The notes below the pieces were generated by a model. It was not told the origin of the DNA, did no database searches, and was given only the letters and a program-made list of their open reading frames with translations. Below, piece by piece: positions 11,901 through 20,230 of a stretch of 64,000 bases of DNA (positions within the stretch are counted from its first letter, which is position 1; the number at the start of each line of letters is the position of its first letter). The stretch comes from Pycnococcus provasolii (lineage: Eukaryota > Chlorophyta > Pseudoscourfieldiophyceae > Pseudoscourfieldiales): assembly GCA_049487715.1 (NCBI GenBank), contig CP150551.1:496001-560000 (forward strand), written 5' to 3'. A program made the translations under genes and the position numbers.

Positions 11901-11995
11901 AGGTCCGTTCCCGGCGTGAGCGTATTGAATCGCGGCATCATGATATCACCACCACCAGCTTCCGCCGACGATGACGACGACGACGACGACGCCAT
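8957..11995 (-). CDS. Uncharacterised 1012-aa protein, acidic and largely disordered, with a helical C-terminal half
   Basis: The frame opens at a TTG (12088); the first ATG at 11995 is followed by a Ser run and is used here. The N-terminal half is low complexity with acidic stretches (a DDDDD-type run near residue 270). The central part has short hydrophobic segments (TLRLAVESDVGVFQL, VVYPVWIDSVSANATE). Residues ~700-930 are Ala/Leu-rich and predicted helical, resembling TPR-like or ankyrin-like packing (GHLDAARLLLHAGAS), but no repeat consensus is clear. I do not recognise a family. It shares a ~230-base divergent promoter with the capping enzyme gene. Confidence 0.72.
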   Translation of the reverse strand: MASSSSSSSSAEAGGGDIMMPRFNTLTPGTDLTRAPVQFTTTRSSEGSELGVFTHANASSSPSAFHSGNSHHAHAGQFGAHGFWGGAHSPGAGKLHRGSLDPWWTSAAHAPWQHDGHTNSAGGGTNGSELQISSGWSPWASNTDERSTPDFLADVRAIRGIFRPADVHEEARTTPTHQPLSLAVHKLTDETYILDDAEKLAAAVQRAWLGDAAQTEEQHLPLSLLDDIRAVDPLLVQDAYESSSVATEEAGDADRIQFAVDDEDEDDDDDDEVGFDEDQIRDYNNHHEQRQQPNRIENENDGWTAVATGRRRGKRWSAQPSPQAIDNNGQKTTSDVDAAIPRHPFMLLSSQATGEDDEDDLDHSDGDSEAPADMSLMLASDSASINNEASKLQQLQRSLVSHTLSLEHTLRSLELSDSEKKLGTSPQPDLPTSAHDASSPRHHGTQHAGHRRRFLHDWRPEGSTLRLAVESDVGVFQLPNGAPVALHIATVPSGNTAGGSAEVLDREVVYPVWIDSVSANATEAAVCYVNSDGCIQGYDMCHVDDLPRRSLPAFDRGASLERGVRVLEFLKDSLKHKHNGTTHWLLSDSNTGELHLYDATRLLQGASKDSAASSRRRRSSAHPPEDANVSEVRASTSRLSNQRARALASVMLTPLDGSRASAIIAPPVTSFEGTDAADNALRAISRAVEKLEEPLARLGDRGHCSSKGVAAVAVWDAAALELGLGHLDAARLLLHAGASPGSVAGVDSAPSQSAVGAAVLLVEKGLRHLLRAGASGASAPLLTRAQRFLGMCLLRRAANSLENATNAQEARAAAVDVMRASKAAKTALRVAQSMAQDAAEDVVACRLLCAEVSFLAAADPCLGAVETTRHLHGSVGHVFGCHDVFARWGENRSIGSYIDVPDNSVDDNASNAVRGILSRDAARSLDAALQTLVTVERSGGGDGGGWHAVYEAALRARMRGGTASTLSPLPQQAASGAGPCQSGDGGEIAGAMARLIAVCEDALRRRGGGSTS

Positions 11996-12222
11996 CGCCA
12001 ACGACGACGAGTGGACGACGAGTGACCCTACTGCTGACACGGATTTGGAATATTCCCAAAATGGGAAAATGGGAAAATGAGGTGGCAAAACTAAATAAGC
12101 TTTATGTGTTTATAGTTAGGGTTTTTGGGTTCGGGTTTTGCGTTTTTTGCGTTTTTCCATTTTTTTTTCTGTTCTCTCCATTCTTCTCCGTCTTTCTTTC
12201 GGCGGGTGCCTCATCTCGAATC
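11996..12222. promoter_or_regulatory. Divergent promoter between the 1012-aa gene and the capping enzyme
   Basis: 227 bases. It contains TTAGGGTTTT at 12116-12125, about 100 bases before the capping-enzyme ATG and in its sense. It is T-rich towards that gene. Confidence 0.5.
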
Positions 12223-14865
12223 ATGGCTGCGCGCCTTCAGGAGGAGCGCGCGCGTCGCAAGGCGCAGATGCAGGCGCGGCTTGTCGAGCAGGAGCAGCAA
12301 AGAGTTGCTGCTGCAGCCGCGTCTCAGTTCATGCCTCCTGAGTCTTTGGGGCCTTCTCATATCTCGTCTGTTGACGGCGCCATGGGGGGCGCAGATGGTC
12401 GACCTGCGAAAAGGCAGAAAAGTCAAGCGGCTGGCGTGCGTGCCGCAGCTTTAAACACTTTGCCACAGATTAATGCGCTCAGATTAGCCGTGCCTGACGG
12501 GTGGGAGGCATGTCCACCCGCTGGTGAGCCGTGGGGGAGCCTCATTCCATCCAAAGTGCCGCTCGGTTTGCAGTACGACGCCAGCCTGCAGGACCCGGAC
12601 ACCAACAGATACACGCCTCAGATGGCTGTCGAACGACAGAGAATGGCTGGAAGACAGCTCGGACTTGTCATCGACCTGACGAACTCAAGCCGCTACTACA
12701 ACCCGCAGGAATTCAGCAACCTTGGCGTGGAACGCGTTCGTGTGCCTTGCGTCGGACGAGACGAGTGCCCAAGCCCGGAGGCCATCTCGGCGTTTTGCTT
12801 CTACGTCCAAGAGTTCCAGATGCGTGACCAGATTCGTGTCGCCGAGGAACACAGACATGCCAGGATGCTACTTCCTCCGGACGCACCACCTCCGCCTGCA
12901 CCTGCGCCGCGTTACGTTCTTGTGCACTGCACGCACGGGTTCAATCGAACGGGTACCATGATTGTCAACTACTTCATGCGAATGAGCATGGGGCAGCTTC
13001 GTCCAAAGGAAGCCATCGTGCACTTTCGTGGAATCCGGTCGCCAGGAATATACAAGCCAGCGTACGTTGCGGCAATCTTCGACAACTGCTACGAACGGCG
13101 CTCGACATCGCTGCCGCCGTGCGAGCGACCTGCGTGGAAGAGAAGGGACGACGAAGAGTCTGGTCCGTCCGCGCCGGCAAGTCCTCGCCACGTTCCCTTT
13201 GGCGGCGGTGCGCCGGCGTGCGCGTCGCCACGCTGGCCCGAGCCTGCGGAAGACGACGCAGCGAATGCACCAACCAGCGACGACGTGATGCCGCCCGTGC
13301 CAACGTCGAGCGGCTCGACGGTGCGTCTCGACGACCCAAATTTTGAGGTGCGTAAGAGAGAGCTTGCCCACGACAACCTCGACAGCTTAGGCGAGGTTGT
13401 GGACGCGAACGAGGAAGAGTACGTGCGTCGAGAGGTATGGCGGCTTATCGAGGGCAAGCCACGCAGTCTCACGGAGAGACTAGGGCCGAGCGCATTTCCT
13501 GGAGCCCAGCCGATTAGCCTCGACAGGGCAAACTTGCGCGAGGTTGTGCTCGCGAGTCCGCCGGTGAACGAGGATGGCGTCGTGCAGAATGCAAGCGATG
13601 CACGGTGCGAATTGCACTCATACTACGTCACGTGGAAGGCGGATGGCACGCGTTACATGCTGTACATCTCGAAGTGGGGTGTGTACGTGATGAATCGCAA
13701 GTTTGAGATGCGACGACTGCAGATGCGCTTCCCCGTCCCACCACTTCGCAAGGGGCAGTGTCATGACGGAGTCCTGCTGGACGGCGAGATGATCAACGAC
13801 GTGGACAGGAGTCAGGGCGTGATGATGCGCCGCTATCTCGTGTACGATATGATGTCGGAGGGACACAATTCGCTCTGCGGCGAGCCGTTCGCTAAGCGCT
13901 ACAAGCTTGCGGGAAAGCTCGTGCTCAACCCGAAGAAGGAGGAGAGGGACACCATGGAAAGGGCCCTGCACGAAAAGAAAATTCCACTGTGGTATCACCA
14001 CGAGCGCGAGCCGTTCAAGGTGCGCTTGAAGGATTTCTTCCCCGCGAGCCGGGTTCGCAAGCTGTTCGACAACATCATGCGCAATCTGAGCCACAAGCAC
14101 GACGGCGTGGTGCTGCAGGACTGGGCTGCGGCGTACGTGCGCGGGTCGACGCAGACGATTCTGAAGTGGAAGCCTGCTCACGAGAACAGCGTCGACTTCG
14201 AGGTGGAAATGCCTCCGCTAGATCCCTCGCTGCAGCAGATCATCGAGGCAATAGATTTCACACAGCCGCTCAGCAATGAGCAGGTGGTAGCGCTCGGTAG
14301 CGCGGTGAACACATGCCGCCTCTTCGTGATGGGAGGGGGCGGTGAGAGCGTGCCCGTGCCTGATGCGCGTCTGACGACATCCCGTCAGCTGGTGGCGGAG
14401 TGCTTCGAGTCGATTTGTCGCAGAGCGGTCATCGAGTGCTACTACGACACGGGAGTGCGCGCGTGGGCGTACATGAGAAGTCGCACGGACAAGATGCGTG
14501 CGAATCACGAGAGCGTGTTTCGAGCTGTCGTGAGAAGCATTGAGGACAATCTGACTGAGGACGAGTTGATTGCCGCGCTCCTTGGCAACCCGAAATGGGA
14601 ACGAGGAGCGGCGGCGGCGGCGGCGGCGACGGCGGCGGCGGTGGGGACGGCGGCTCCGACAGCAGCGGTGGGGACAGCTCCTTTCCCAGCTCCTTTCCCT
14701 CAAGAGTCTGCTGCGCTGGAAGCTCCTTCCGTCTCTGCCCAGCAACCACCTCCCTCTGAATCGCCTCCGCCGCAGCCTTCAGCGAACGCACCAGGCGCAG
14801 CCTCCTCCGCCGCGTCAGCTCAAGCAGCAGCCTTGGCGAAGTTGAAAGGCGCGCTCGGTAGATAG
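12223..14865 (+). CDS. Bifunctional mRNA capping enzyme (RNA 5'-triphosphatase and guanylyltransferase)
   Basis: 880 aa from the ATG at 12223; the open frame runs upstream to 11971 but would overlap the divergent gene. The N-terminal cysteine-phosphatase domain has the P-loop HCTHGFNRTG (His235, Cys236, Arg242), as in plant and animal capping enzymes and unlike the metal-dependent fungal enzyme. The C-terminal nucleotidyltransferase domain has KADGTR with the GMP-accepting Lys472, LDGEMIND, KHDGVVLQ and LKWKP motifs, followed by an OB-fold region. It caps nuclear pre-mRNA 5' ends. A Lys/Arg/Gln-rich N-terminal helix (1-30) and a low-complexity Ala/Pro tail are additions. TGTAA lies 20 bases after the stop. 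Confidence 0.95.
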   Translation: MAARLQEERARRKAQMQARLVEQEQQRVAAAAASQFMPPESLGPSHISSVDGAMGGADGRPAKRQKSQAAGVRAAALNTLPQINALRLAVPDGWEACPPAGEPWGSLIPSKVPLGLQYDASLQDPDTNRYTPQMAVERQRMAGRQLGLVIDLTNSSRYYNPQEFSNLGVERVRVPCVGRDECPSPEAISAFCFYVQEFQMRDQIRVAEEHRHARMLLPPDAPPPPAPAPRYVLVHCTHGFNRTGTMIVNYFMRMSMGQLRPKEAIVHFRGIRSPGIYKPAYVAAIFDNCYERRSTSLPPCERPAWKRRDDEESGPSAPASPRHVPFGGGAPACASPRWPEPAEDDAANAPTSDDVMPPVPTSSGSTVRLDDPNFEVRKRELAHDNLDSLGEVVDANEEEYVRREVWRLIEGKPRSLTERLGPSAFPGAQPISLDRANLREVVLASPPVNEDGVVQNASDARCELHSYYVTWKADGTRYMLYISKWGVYVMNRKFEMRRLQMRFPVPPLRKGQCHDGVLLDGEMINDVDRSQGVMMRRYLVYDMMSEGHNSLCGEPFAKRYKLAGKLVLNPKKEERDTMERALHEKKIPLWYHHEREPFKVRLKDFFPASRVRKLFDNIMRNLSHKHDGVVLQDWAAAYVRGSTQTILKWKPAHENSVDFEVEMPPLDPSLQQIIEAIDFTQPLSNEQVVALGSAVNTCRLFVMGGGGESVPVPDARLTTSRQLVAECFESICRRAVIECYYDTGVRAWAYMRSRTDKMRANHESVFRAVVRSIEDNLTEDELIAALLGNPKWERGAAAAAAATAAAVGTAAPTAAVGTAPFPAPFPQESAALEAPSVSAQQPPPSESPPPQPSANAPGAASSAASAQAAALAKLKGALGR

Positions 14866-14884
14866 ACACTACATACAGCACACT

Positions 14885-14889
14885 TGTAA
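14885..14889 (+). terminator. Putative poly(A) signal TGTAA (capping enzyme)
   Basis: TGTAA 20 bases after the stop at 14865. Confidence 0.5.
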
Positions 14890-14985
14890 CAAAACATTCT
14901 GCTTCATTTTGGACGTGAAAACGTCAGAGAAACCTTGTTACACAAAAATGTTTTTCTTTTTTCTTTTCCTTCTTTTGGTTCTTTT

Positions 14986-15492
14986 CTACTTGGTGTCCTC
15001 ATCATTCTGTAAGGCACTCGCATCGAGGCTTGCGCCGTATCGCCCTCTCTTGCGTCCCTTGATGGTGACCTGCTTTTCGTACATTTGCTGGTCTCCCGCT
15101 CCTCGCACGACGAGGTACGCAATGGGAAGAAGTGCGAGTGCTGCCCATATGGGCGTGCCTACGTCGTCAGTTGTTGCGTCAGCCGCGGCTAGTGCTTGGC
15201 TTGCGTTTGCGAGGTTTAGAGAAACGAACGCCAAGCTCTGGCGCAGACTTCCAGGCGCAGAAGAAGAAGATCCGCAGAAGAAGTAGTTTCTTGAAGGAGT
15301 GAAGTCGTTTCTTGAACTATTATCGGCACCAGCACCAGCAGGAGGAGGTGCCCTCCTTAAAGACGACGACGACGACGACGCGTGTTTGTGAGAAGTCCTC
15401 CCACAAACGAAGCTATAGCGAGTATGCGAGAGAGTGGCGGACACAGACATGACGTGGTTGGGAATGAATGCTTGCTCAAAAACAAACCTCAT
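14986..15492 (-). CDS. Small single-pass membrane protein, plastid-like N-terminus
   Basis: 168 aa from the ATG at 15492; the frame also opens at a TTG at 15510, and an internal Met (MSVSATL) is possible. The first ~70 residues are Ser/Arg-rich with few acidic residues, like a transit peptide, with a Ser run encoded by a repeated codon. One strong hydrophobic segment (IWAALALLPIAYLVV) lies near residue 125, followed by a basic tail (KGRKRGRYG). I do not recognise the family. It is convergent with the capping enzyme gene and divergent from the PP2C gene. Confidence 0.55.
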   Translation of the reverse strand: MRFVFEQAFIPNHVMSVSATLSHTRYSFVCGRTSHKHASSSSSSLRRAPPPAGAGADNSSRNDFTPSRNYFFCGSSSSAPGSLRQSLAFVSLNLANASQALAAADATTDDVGTPIWAALALLPIAYLVVRGAGDQQMYEKQVTIKGRKRGRYGASLDASALQNDEDTK

Positions 15493-15748
15493 GCTGCGCT
15501 GCCAGCTCAAAAAAGAACAACAAGGAGGACCCCCCTAAAAAATCTACGTGGTAAGAATCGTCTATCTAGGGTTACGGGGTTAGGGTTTCTGAAGTCTGAT
15601 TCACCTGTCTGATTCCAGTACTTTACGGGTCGGAACCGGTATCCCCTGCTCCTGGCAGCCTGGGACAAACTCCTCCCTATTCTGGTTTCCTTTCCATTTC
15701 CACCGTCCAGTCGAGTCATTTTATCTTTTTTTTTCCGGCGGGTTAGTT

Positions 15749-16981
15749 ATGTCGTCGTTTATGTCGATGTCGTCGTCCTTAATAACGTCAAAAGGTTCCT
15801 TGCCTTCATATGGGTATGGTATGCCTTCTAAGGTCAGAAGTAACCACCACTTACAGCGGCATAATCAGCAACGTCGGTGTATTACGTGCGACGCGTCGTC
15901 GTCGTCGTCGTCGGGGATCCTGTACGGACAAGGACCCAGCTCGGCACAGGGTGGTAAGGGCGTCCCAGACCTTGGGTACGCACTCGAGGAGGCGTCGACG
16001 TCGTTCACCACGAACGGCGCCAAGGTGGGAAGCTTCCCTCCGCCGTACGGAGTTTGCCTCAGACAGGGTGTGCGCGAGGACATGGAGGATGCGTGCAGCG
16101 TCGTACCAAAGGCGAGGTGCGGGTACTTCTTCGCGAGCGTCTTCGACGGACACGGAGGAGCCGCCGCAGGTGCCATCCTATCGCGAAGCCTGTACGCCGC
16201 ATTCAGCCAGGCGATCGACGCCGACCCGAGGCGAGTCGTCAGCCCCGTCAGCCGCGAGTTGGCGGAGAGCGAAAGCGCCGCCGTGTCCTGCCCTGTACAC
16301 CTCACGCCGCCGCTCACGCTCGCTTATCAGCAGGCTGATACCGAGCTCATCTCGCAGCTCGCCCAGCTGCCTGACCCGGAGTGCTACTCTGGAAGCACAG
16401 CCACCTCCGTTCTCGTCCGAAACGATCGCATCGTCTGCGCGAACGTCGGCGACTCGCGCGCGGTGGTATGCCGCGGCGGCAAGGCGTTTGACCTGTCCAA
16501 AGAGCACCGCGTCTACGGCAACGGCCAGCTGGCGAAGGAGGAGACGACGCGCATAGCTCAGGCTGGAGGATGGGTCGCCCAAGGCCGCGTCTGCGGCATC
16601 CTCGCCGTGAGCCGCGCGTTCGGCGACTGGGAATTTAAGGAGGGCAGGTTCCAGCTGAAGATTGACCTCATGGCGGACGGAGATCGACAGGCGCGTGAGG
16701 CGTCGATGGACCTCCCAGTTGTGGTGCCAACCCCAGACGTGGTTGAGGTGGAACGCATGGGTACGGAGGATCTCCTCATCGTCGCGTCAGACGGCCTGTG
16801 GGACGTCGTCAGCAGCCAGGATGCTTGCCGGGAGGCGCTCAACATCCTCACCAAGGCTGGCACGACGGAGTCCGCCGCCGGCGAGGCGGCGCAGGCCTTG
16901 GTGAATCTCGCTCTCAAGAAGCGAACGCAGGACAACGTCGCGTGTCTCGTCGTGGACCTTCGTCAACGAAAGACTAAGTAG
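15749..16981 (+). CDS. PP2C protein phosphatase, TAP38/PPH1-like, probably plastid
   Basis: 410 aa. The N-terminus (~1-60) is Ser-rich, with little acid and scattered basic residues, as in a transit peptide. The PP2C motifs are complete: REDMEDA, FDGHGG (Asp133), GSTATSVLV, ANVGDSRAVVCRGGKA, AGGWV..GRVCGILAVSRAFGD, VASDGLWDVVSSQDA and RTQDNV, giving all metal-binding aspartates. From memory of the family, the AGGW...GR(I/V)CG...SRAFGD block resembles TAP38/PPH1, the thylakoid phosphatase that dephosphorylates LHCII in state transitions; that role is inferred. TAGGGTT elements lie at about 15566 and 15580 in the gene's sense. Confidence 0.88.
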   Translation: MSSFMSMSSSLITSKGSLPSYGYGMPSKVRSNHHLQRHNQQRRCITCDASSSSSSGILYGQGPSSAQGGKGVPDLGYALEEASTSFTTNGAKVGSFPPPYGVCLRQGVREDMEDACSVVPKARCGYFFASVFDGHGGAAAGAILSRSLYAAFSQAIDADPRRVVSPVSRELAESESAAVSCPVHLTPPLTLAYQQADTELISQLAQLPDPECYSGSTATSVLVRNDRIVCANVGDSRAVVCRGGKAFDLSKEHRVYGNGQLAKEETTRIAQAGGWVAQGRVCGILAVSRAFGDWEFKEGRFQLKIDLMADGDRQAREASMDLPVVVPTPDVVEVERMGTEDLLIVASDGLWDVVSSQDACREALNILTKAGTTESAAGEAAQALVNLALKKRTQDNVACLVVDLRQRKTK

Positions 16982-17070
16982 TGAACCTGTAAAACGGATC
17001 CCCCAAGTTCCCCCTTTATATCCACCTTGTGGGGGATTATGTGTGATTTTCACAGTTTTTGTTGAGAAAA

Positions 17071-17934
17071 ATGGCGGACGACTTCACAGACGCGGATCGT
17101 CGCGACATGGAGCTCGAGGCGGTGCGCAGCATGTTCGCGCCCGAGTACGCCGAGGATGCTCTTAGCGATTCCGCAGTCACGGCCGTGCCGTCAAGCTCAA
17201 ACCAAGGTGCTCTCGACGTGCGCGTGCTCGTGAGTGGTTGCGTGCTGCAGGTGACGATGCAAGAAGACTATCCATCCACGTCCTCGCTCAGTGAGAGCGT
17301 CGCGCTGAGTGGGACGTGGAAAGGGAATAGGAAAGCACGTGACGATGCAATCAAAGAACTGCGCCAGATAGCACAAGATGCCAAGGGCGCAGAGTGCTTG
17401 GTGGACATGTGTCTGCGCCTGCAGGCGCTTATCGAGGACGCGGCTGAATGTCACGTTGCGGAGGATGAGGTGGTTGCGACGGTGGCGGACATGTGGTTCA
17501 GCGTAATTATGCTCGACCATATGAACGATCGACGGAGATATGTGAAGCAACTTCAGGGCTTTGCAGGTAGTCTACACGCCTTGCACGTGCTCATGTTGAG
17601 TGGAGGAACGTCTCGGCCCGAGGGCGCATCGAAGGCGTTCATCGTCGTCGTAGGCGAGGAGCCGGCAGTGGCGTCTTTTACGAAAGAGCTTCGTACGCAG
17701 CTCATAGATGTGAACAAGAACGGCGAGCCGTGCCGCGAACGCATGGCCACCGTGCTGTGCAAGCGCCGACGCGCCAAACATGGCGACGACGGCCAGCCTA
17801 TCTTTGGAAGCGTTTCCTGCGAAGTGCACGGCGAGTGCGTCGAGATGTTTGACAACAACGACGAGTTGGAGAAGGCGCTGGACGAGAGGAATGTTCTCCA
17901 TTGTGGCAGTGGCGACATGCGTTTCGAAGTGTAA
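17071..17934 (+). CDS. RWD-domain protein
   Basis: 287 aa from the ATG at 17071; the frame opens at a TTG 12 bases earlier. The N-terminal region (ELEAVRSMF...; VRVLVSGCVLQVTMQEDYPS) matches the RWD fold seen in GCN2, RWDD proteins and E2-related modules, with the typical YP turn. The C-terminal region begins with SVIMLDHMNDRRRYVKQL, a layout seen in RWDD2/RWDD3-like proteins with a second alpha/beta domain. RWD proteins act as protein-interaction modules, for example in ubiquitin/SUMO conjugation; the partner is unknown. The stop codon lies within a TGTAA. Confidence 0.72.
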   Translation: MADDFTDADRRDMELEAVRSMFAPEYAEDALSDSAVTAVPSSSNQGALDVRVLVSGCVLQVTMQEDYPSTSSLSESVALSGTWKGNRKARDDAIKELRQIAQDAKGAECLVDMCLRLQALIEDAAECHVAEDEVVATVADMWFSVIMLDHMNDRRRYVKQLQGFAGSLHALHVLMLSGGTSRPEGASKAFIVVVGEEPAVASFTKELRTQLIDVNKNGEPCRERMATVLCKRRRAKHGDDGQPIFGSVSCEVHGECVEMFDNNDELEKALDERNVLHCGSGDMRFEV

Positions 17935-17995
17935 CATACTAAACATTAGGGATTGAAAACAGACGGGTGATTACATGAGAGCACATGATCGTGAG

Positions 17996-20230
17996 CTACT
18001 CGGGTAGGTCCGGTGGAACGCTCTCCGGCGTTCCAGAGACGGGACGTGGTTCTTCCGCAACAACAGTCTCCTCCTCTTGCCACGCATCTTCCGGCGACGC
18101 TTCTTCCTTCACGCCGCCGTCATCCTCATCCAGTAGCTCGTCTGGTAGGCTTTCCGGGCCCGGCGATGGCGCCAAGGGGATCTCTTCCGCATCATTCGCA
18201 TCCTCTACCTCCGCCGATTCGACTGGCGCGGGTGCGTCTTGGACATCTTCCGCATTCGCCTCCTTCACTGATGCGATGGCAGCCTCCGTCAAGTTGTGCG
18301 CAGCCTCGGCTGTCTCCACCGACGCGATGGCAGCATCTGTCAAGTTGTGCGCAGCCTCGGCAGCCTCAAAGGTTTCGGACCTAGTTAACTCCTGCGATGG
18401 CGCTACCTCAGCTGTCTCCACTGATGCGATGGCAGCCTCCGTCAAGTTGTGCGCAGCCTCGGCAGCCTCAAAGGTTTCGGACCTTGTTAACTCCTGCGAT
18501 GGCGCTACCTCAGCTGTCTCCACTGATGCGATGGCAGCCTCCGTCAAGTTGTGCGCAGCCTCAGCTGTCTCCACCGATGCGATGGCAGCCTCCGTCAAGT
18601 TATGCGCAGCCTCAGCTGTCTCCACCGATGCGATGGCAGCCTCCGTCAAGTTGTGCGCAGCCTCAGCTGTCTCCACCGATGCGATGGCAGCCTCCGTCAA
18701 GTTGTGCGCAGCCTCGGCAGCCTCAAAGGTTTCGGACCTGGTTAGCTCCTGCGATGGCGCTGCCTCCGCTTCTGTCTCCGCCTTCTTCGCACCAGCATCG
18801 TCTGCAAGGTCCGGTGTCTCTATTGGTTGCTCCGTTGTCTCTGCTGGCTGCTCATCAAACACTGGCGAGCTGGTTGTTTCCGTTATTTCCGCAGTATTGG
18901 AATCCGGAATGGGAGGTCTTGGGGACGCAAGCAGGGCGTTGCGCGCAATCTCGGCGGCTGCGGAGTTGGCGGCAGGTTCCGGCGGCTCCGGTGCAGGTTC
19001 TGGTTCCGGCTCAGGCGCAGACGCAGGCTCCGGCTCCGGCTCAGGCTCAGGCGCAGGCGCAGGTTCGGGCTCAGGCGCAGGTTCAGGCTCTTTCGGTGGT
19101 GGTGTTGCTGGCGGCGAAGGTTCCTTAATCACTTGAGGCAGAGCTACCGGCACCGCCTTTGGTACCTTTGACCTAGGCTTGCGGATTTTAGACGCACCAC
19201 CTCGTGTCTGGTTGTTCGAAAGTCTGGGCAGCCTTGAGTTCGCCGACGACCTTTGCTGAGGCTCCTGGCGATTGCGCAAGTGCGCCAACGAGTCTGCAGC
19301 CTGCTCATTTTTCTGCATTGCGATGACACGCGCTTGTGCCATAGATGCCGTCCTCTGCGCAAGACTGAGGTCCGCGGCTAGTGAACGCAGCTCGCGCTCC
19401 TTTGACGACAGGCGTTCCCGGTTCACAGCATTCTCCTTCATCGTCTCGTCGAGGGTGCGGCGGAGAGTTCCCAACTCCGTGCGCGCTCTCCTGACGGCGG
19501 CATCGCGCGACTTGGTCACGACGGACAGCTCCTTCTCGAGCTGCGCGATGCGTCCGAGCGCTTCTTCAAGCTTGCGCTCGCTCTCTGCAGCGCTGTCGTC
19601 GGGCGACATGCCGCGCTCTTTCAGCACCTCCTCAAGGTCGCGCACGCGGTCGCCAGCGCGCACAACCTCGTCGTTGAGAGCCTTATTTTGCCGCTCGAGG
19701 TCATATCTCTCGCTTGCAAACCTCCTCGCCTCGGCACGAGCGACGCGTAGTTCCTCGCGCTGCATCCTGAGCCGCCGCTCGGCCACCTCGTTCGACCCCT
19801 GGTCGAGGCTTAAGTGCTTCTCTCGGTCGCGAAGGTTCCGCTGCAGCATTTTGTTTTCTTTCCTCAGTTCCTCCAAGCTCGCCTCCGCTTGCCTCGCTCT
19901 CACCTCCAGTGCGCCGAGTCTTTCGAAGTCCATGGCGTCGACACGCTCGCGCAAGCTTTGCGCTTCCCTCTTGTACTGCCGAGCTCTCTGCTCCGCGCTC
20001 CTCAGCTCCACCTGCAAGTCTCTGGGCGGCACAGCGCTTTTGTGATGCTGCTCTTGGTCTTTTGCCTTTTTCTTGAGCACGTCGTCGAGCGCGGTGGAGA
20101 ACTGTCTCAGTTGCACGCGTAGGTGTTCGTTTTGTTTCCTGAGGCGTTCCACCTCCTCAAGGTCGGCATTTTGGCCGGCTCCCAAGGTAGGCGGCCCTAA
20201 CCCACCAGTAGACTCCAAGGCGTCGGCCAT
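17996..20230 (-). CDS. Coiled-coil protein with an acidic tail of nested tandem repeats
   Basis: 744 aa from the ATG at 20230 (the frame opens at a TTG at 20248). Residues ~20-310 form a long heptad-rich coiled coil (ERLRKQNEHLRVQLRQF..., LERQNKALNDEV). Then come a basic linker, a Glu-Pro/Ala-Pro repeat region, and seven copies of a 17-residue unit, AEAAHNLTEAAIASVET, some joined by a second unit, VAPSQELTRSETFEA. The tail is acidic. Centrosomal, ciliary and cytoskeletal proteins often combine such coiled coils with disordered tails; I cannot assign a family. Confidence 0.72.
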   Translation of the reverse strand: MADALESTGGLGPPTLGAGQNADLEEVERLRKQNEHLRVQLRQFSTALDDVLKKKAKDQEQHHKSAVPPRDLQVELRSAEQRARQYKREAQSLRERVDAMDFERLGALEVRARQAEASLEELRKENKMLQRNLRDREKHLSLDQGSNEVAERRLRMQREELRVARAEARRFASERYDLERQNKALNDEVVRAGDRVRDLEEVLKERGMSPDDSAAESERKLEEALGRIAQLEKELSVVTKSRDAAVRRARTELGTLRRTLDETMKENAVNRERLSSKERELRSLAADLSLAQRTASMAQARVIAMQKNEQAADSLAHLRNRQEPQQRSSANSRLPRLSNNQTRGGASKIRKPRSKVPKAVPVALPQVIKEPSPPATPPPKEPEPAPEPEPAPAPEPEPEPEPASAPEPEPEPAPEPPEPAANSAAAEIARNALLASPRPPIPDSNTAEITETTSSPVFDEQPAETTEQPIETPDLADDAGAKKAETEAEAAPSQELTRSETFEAAEAAHNLTEAAIASVETAEAAHNLTEAAIASVETAEAAHNLTEAAIASVETAEAAHNLTEAAIASVETAEVAPSQELTRSETFEAAEAAHNLTEAAIASVETAEVAPSQELTRSETFEAAEAAHNLTDAAIASVETAEAAHNLTEAAIASVKEANAEDVQDAPAPVESAEVEDANDAEEIPLAPSPGPESLPDELLDEDDGGVKEEASPEDAWQEEETVVAEEPRPVSGTPESVPPDLPE
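18258..18745 (-). repeat. Coding tandem repeats of 51 bases with an interspersed second unit
   Basis: Seven near-identical copies of a 51-base unit encode AEAAHNL..AAIASV. A second unit encoding SQELTRSETFEAA occurs three times, so larger blocks of both units are also duplicated. Copies differ by only a few bases. Confidence 0.85.

Noticed and set aside
18397-19128. Pro/Gln-rich + frame of 243 residues
   Set aside because: Another shadow of the same repeats.
17985-19136. Ser/Ala-rich + frame of 383 residues
   Set aside because: It is the opposite-strand reading of the tandem repeats of the coiled-coil protein.
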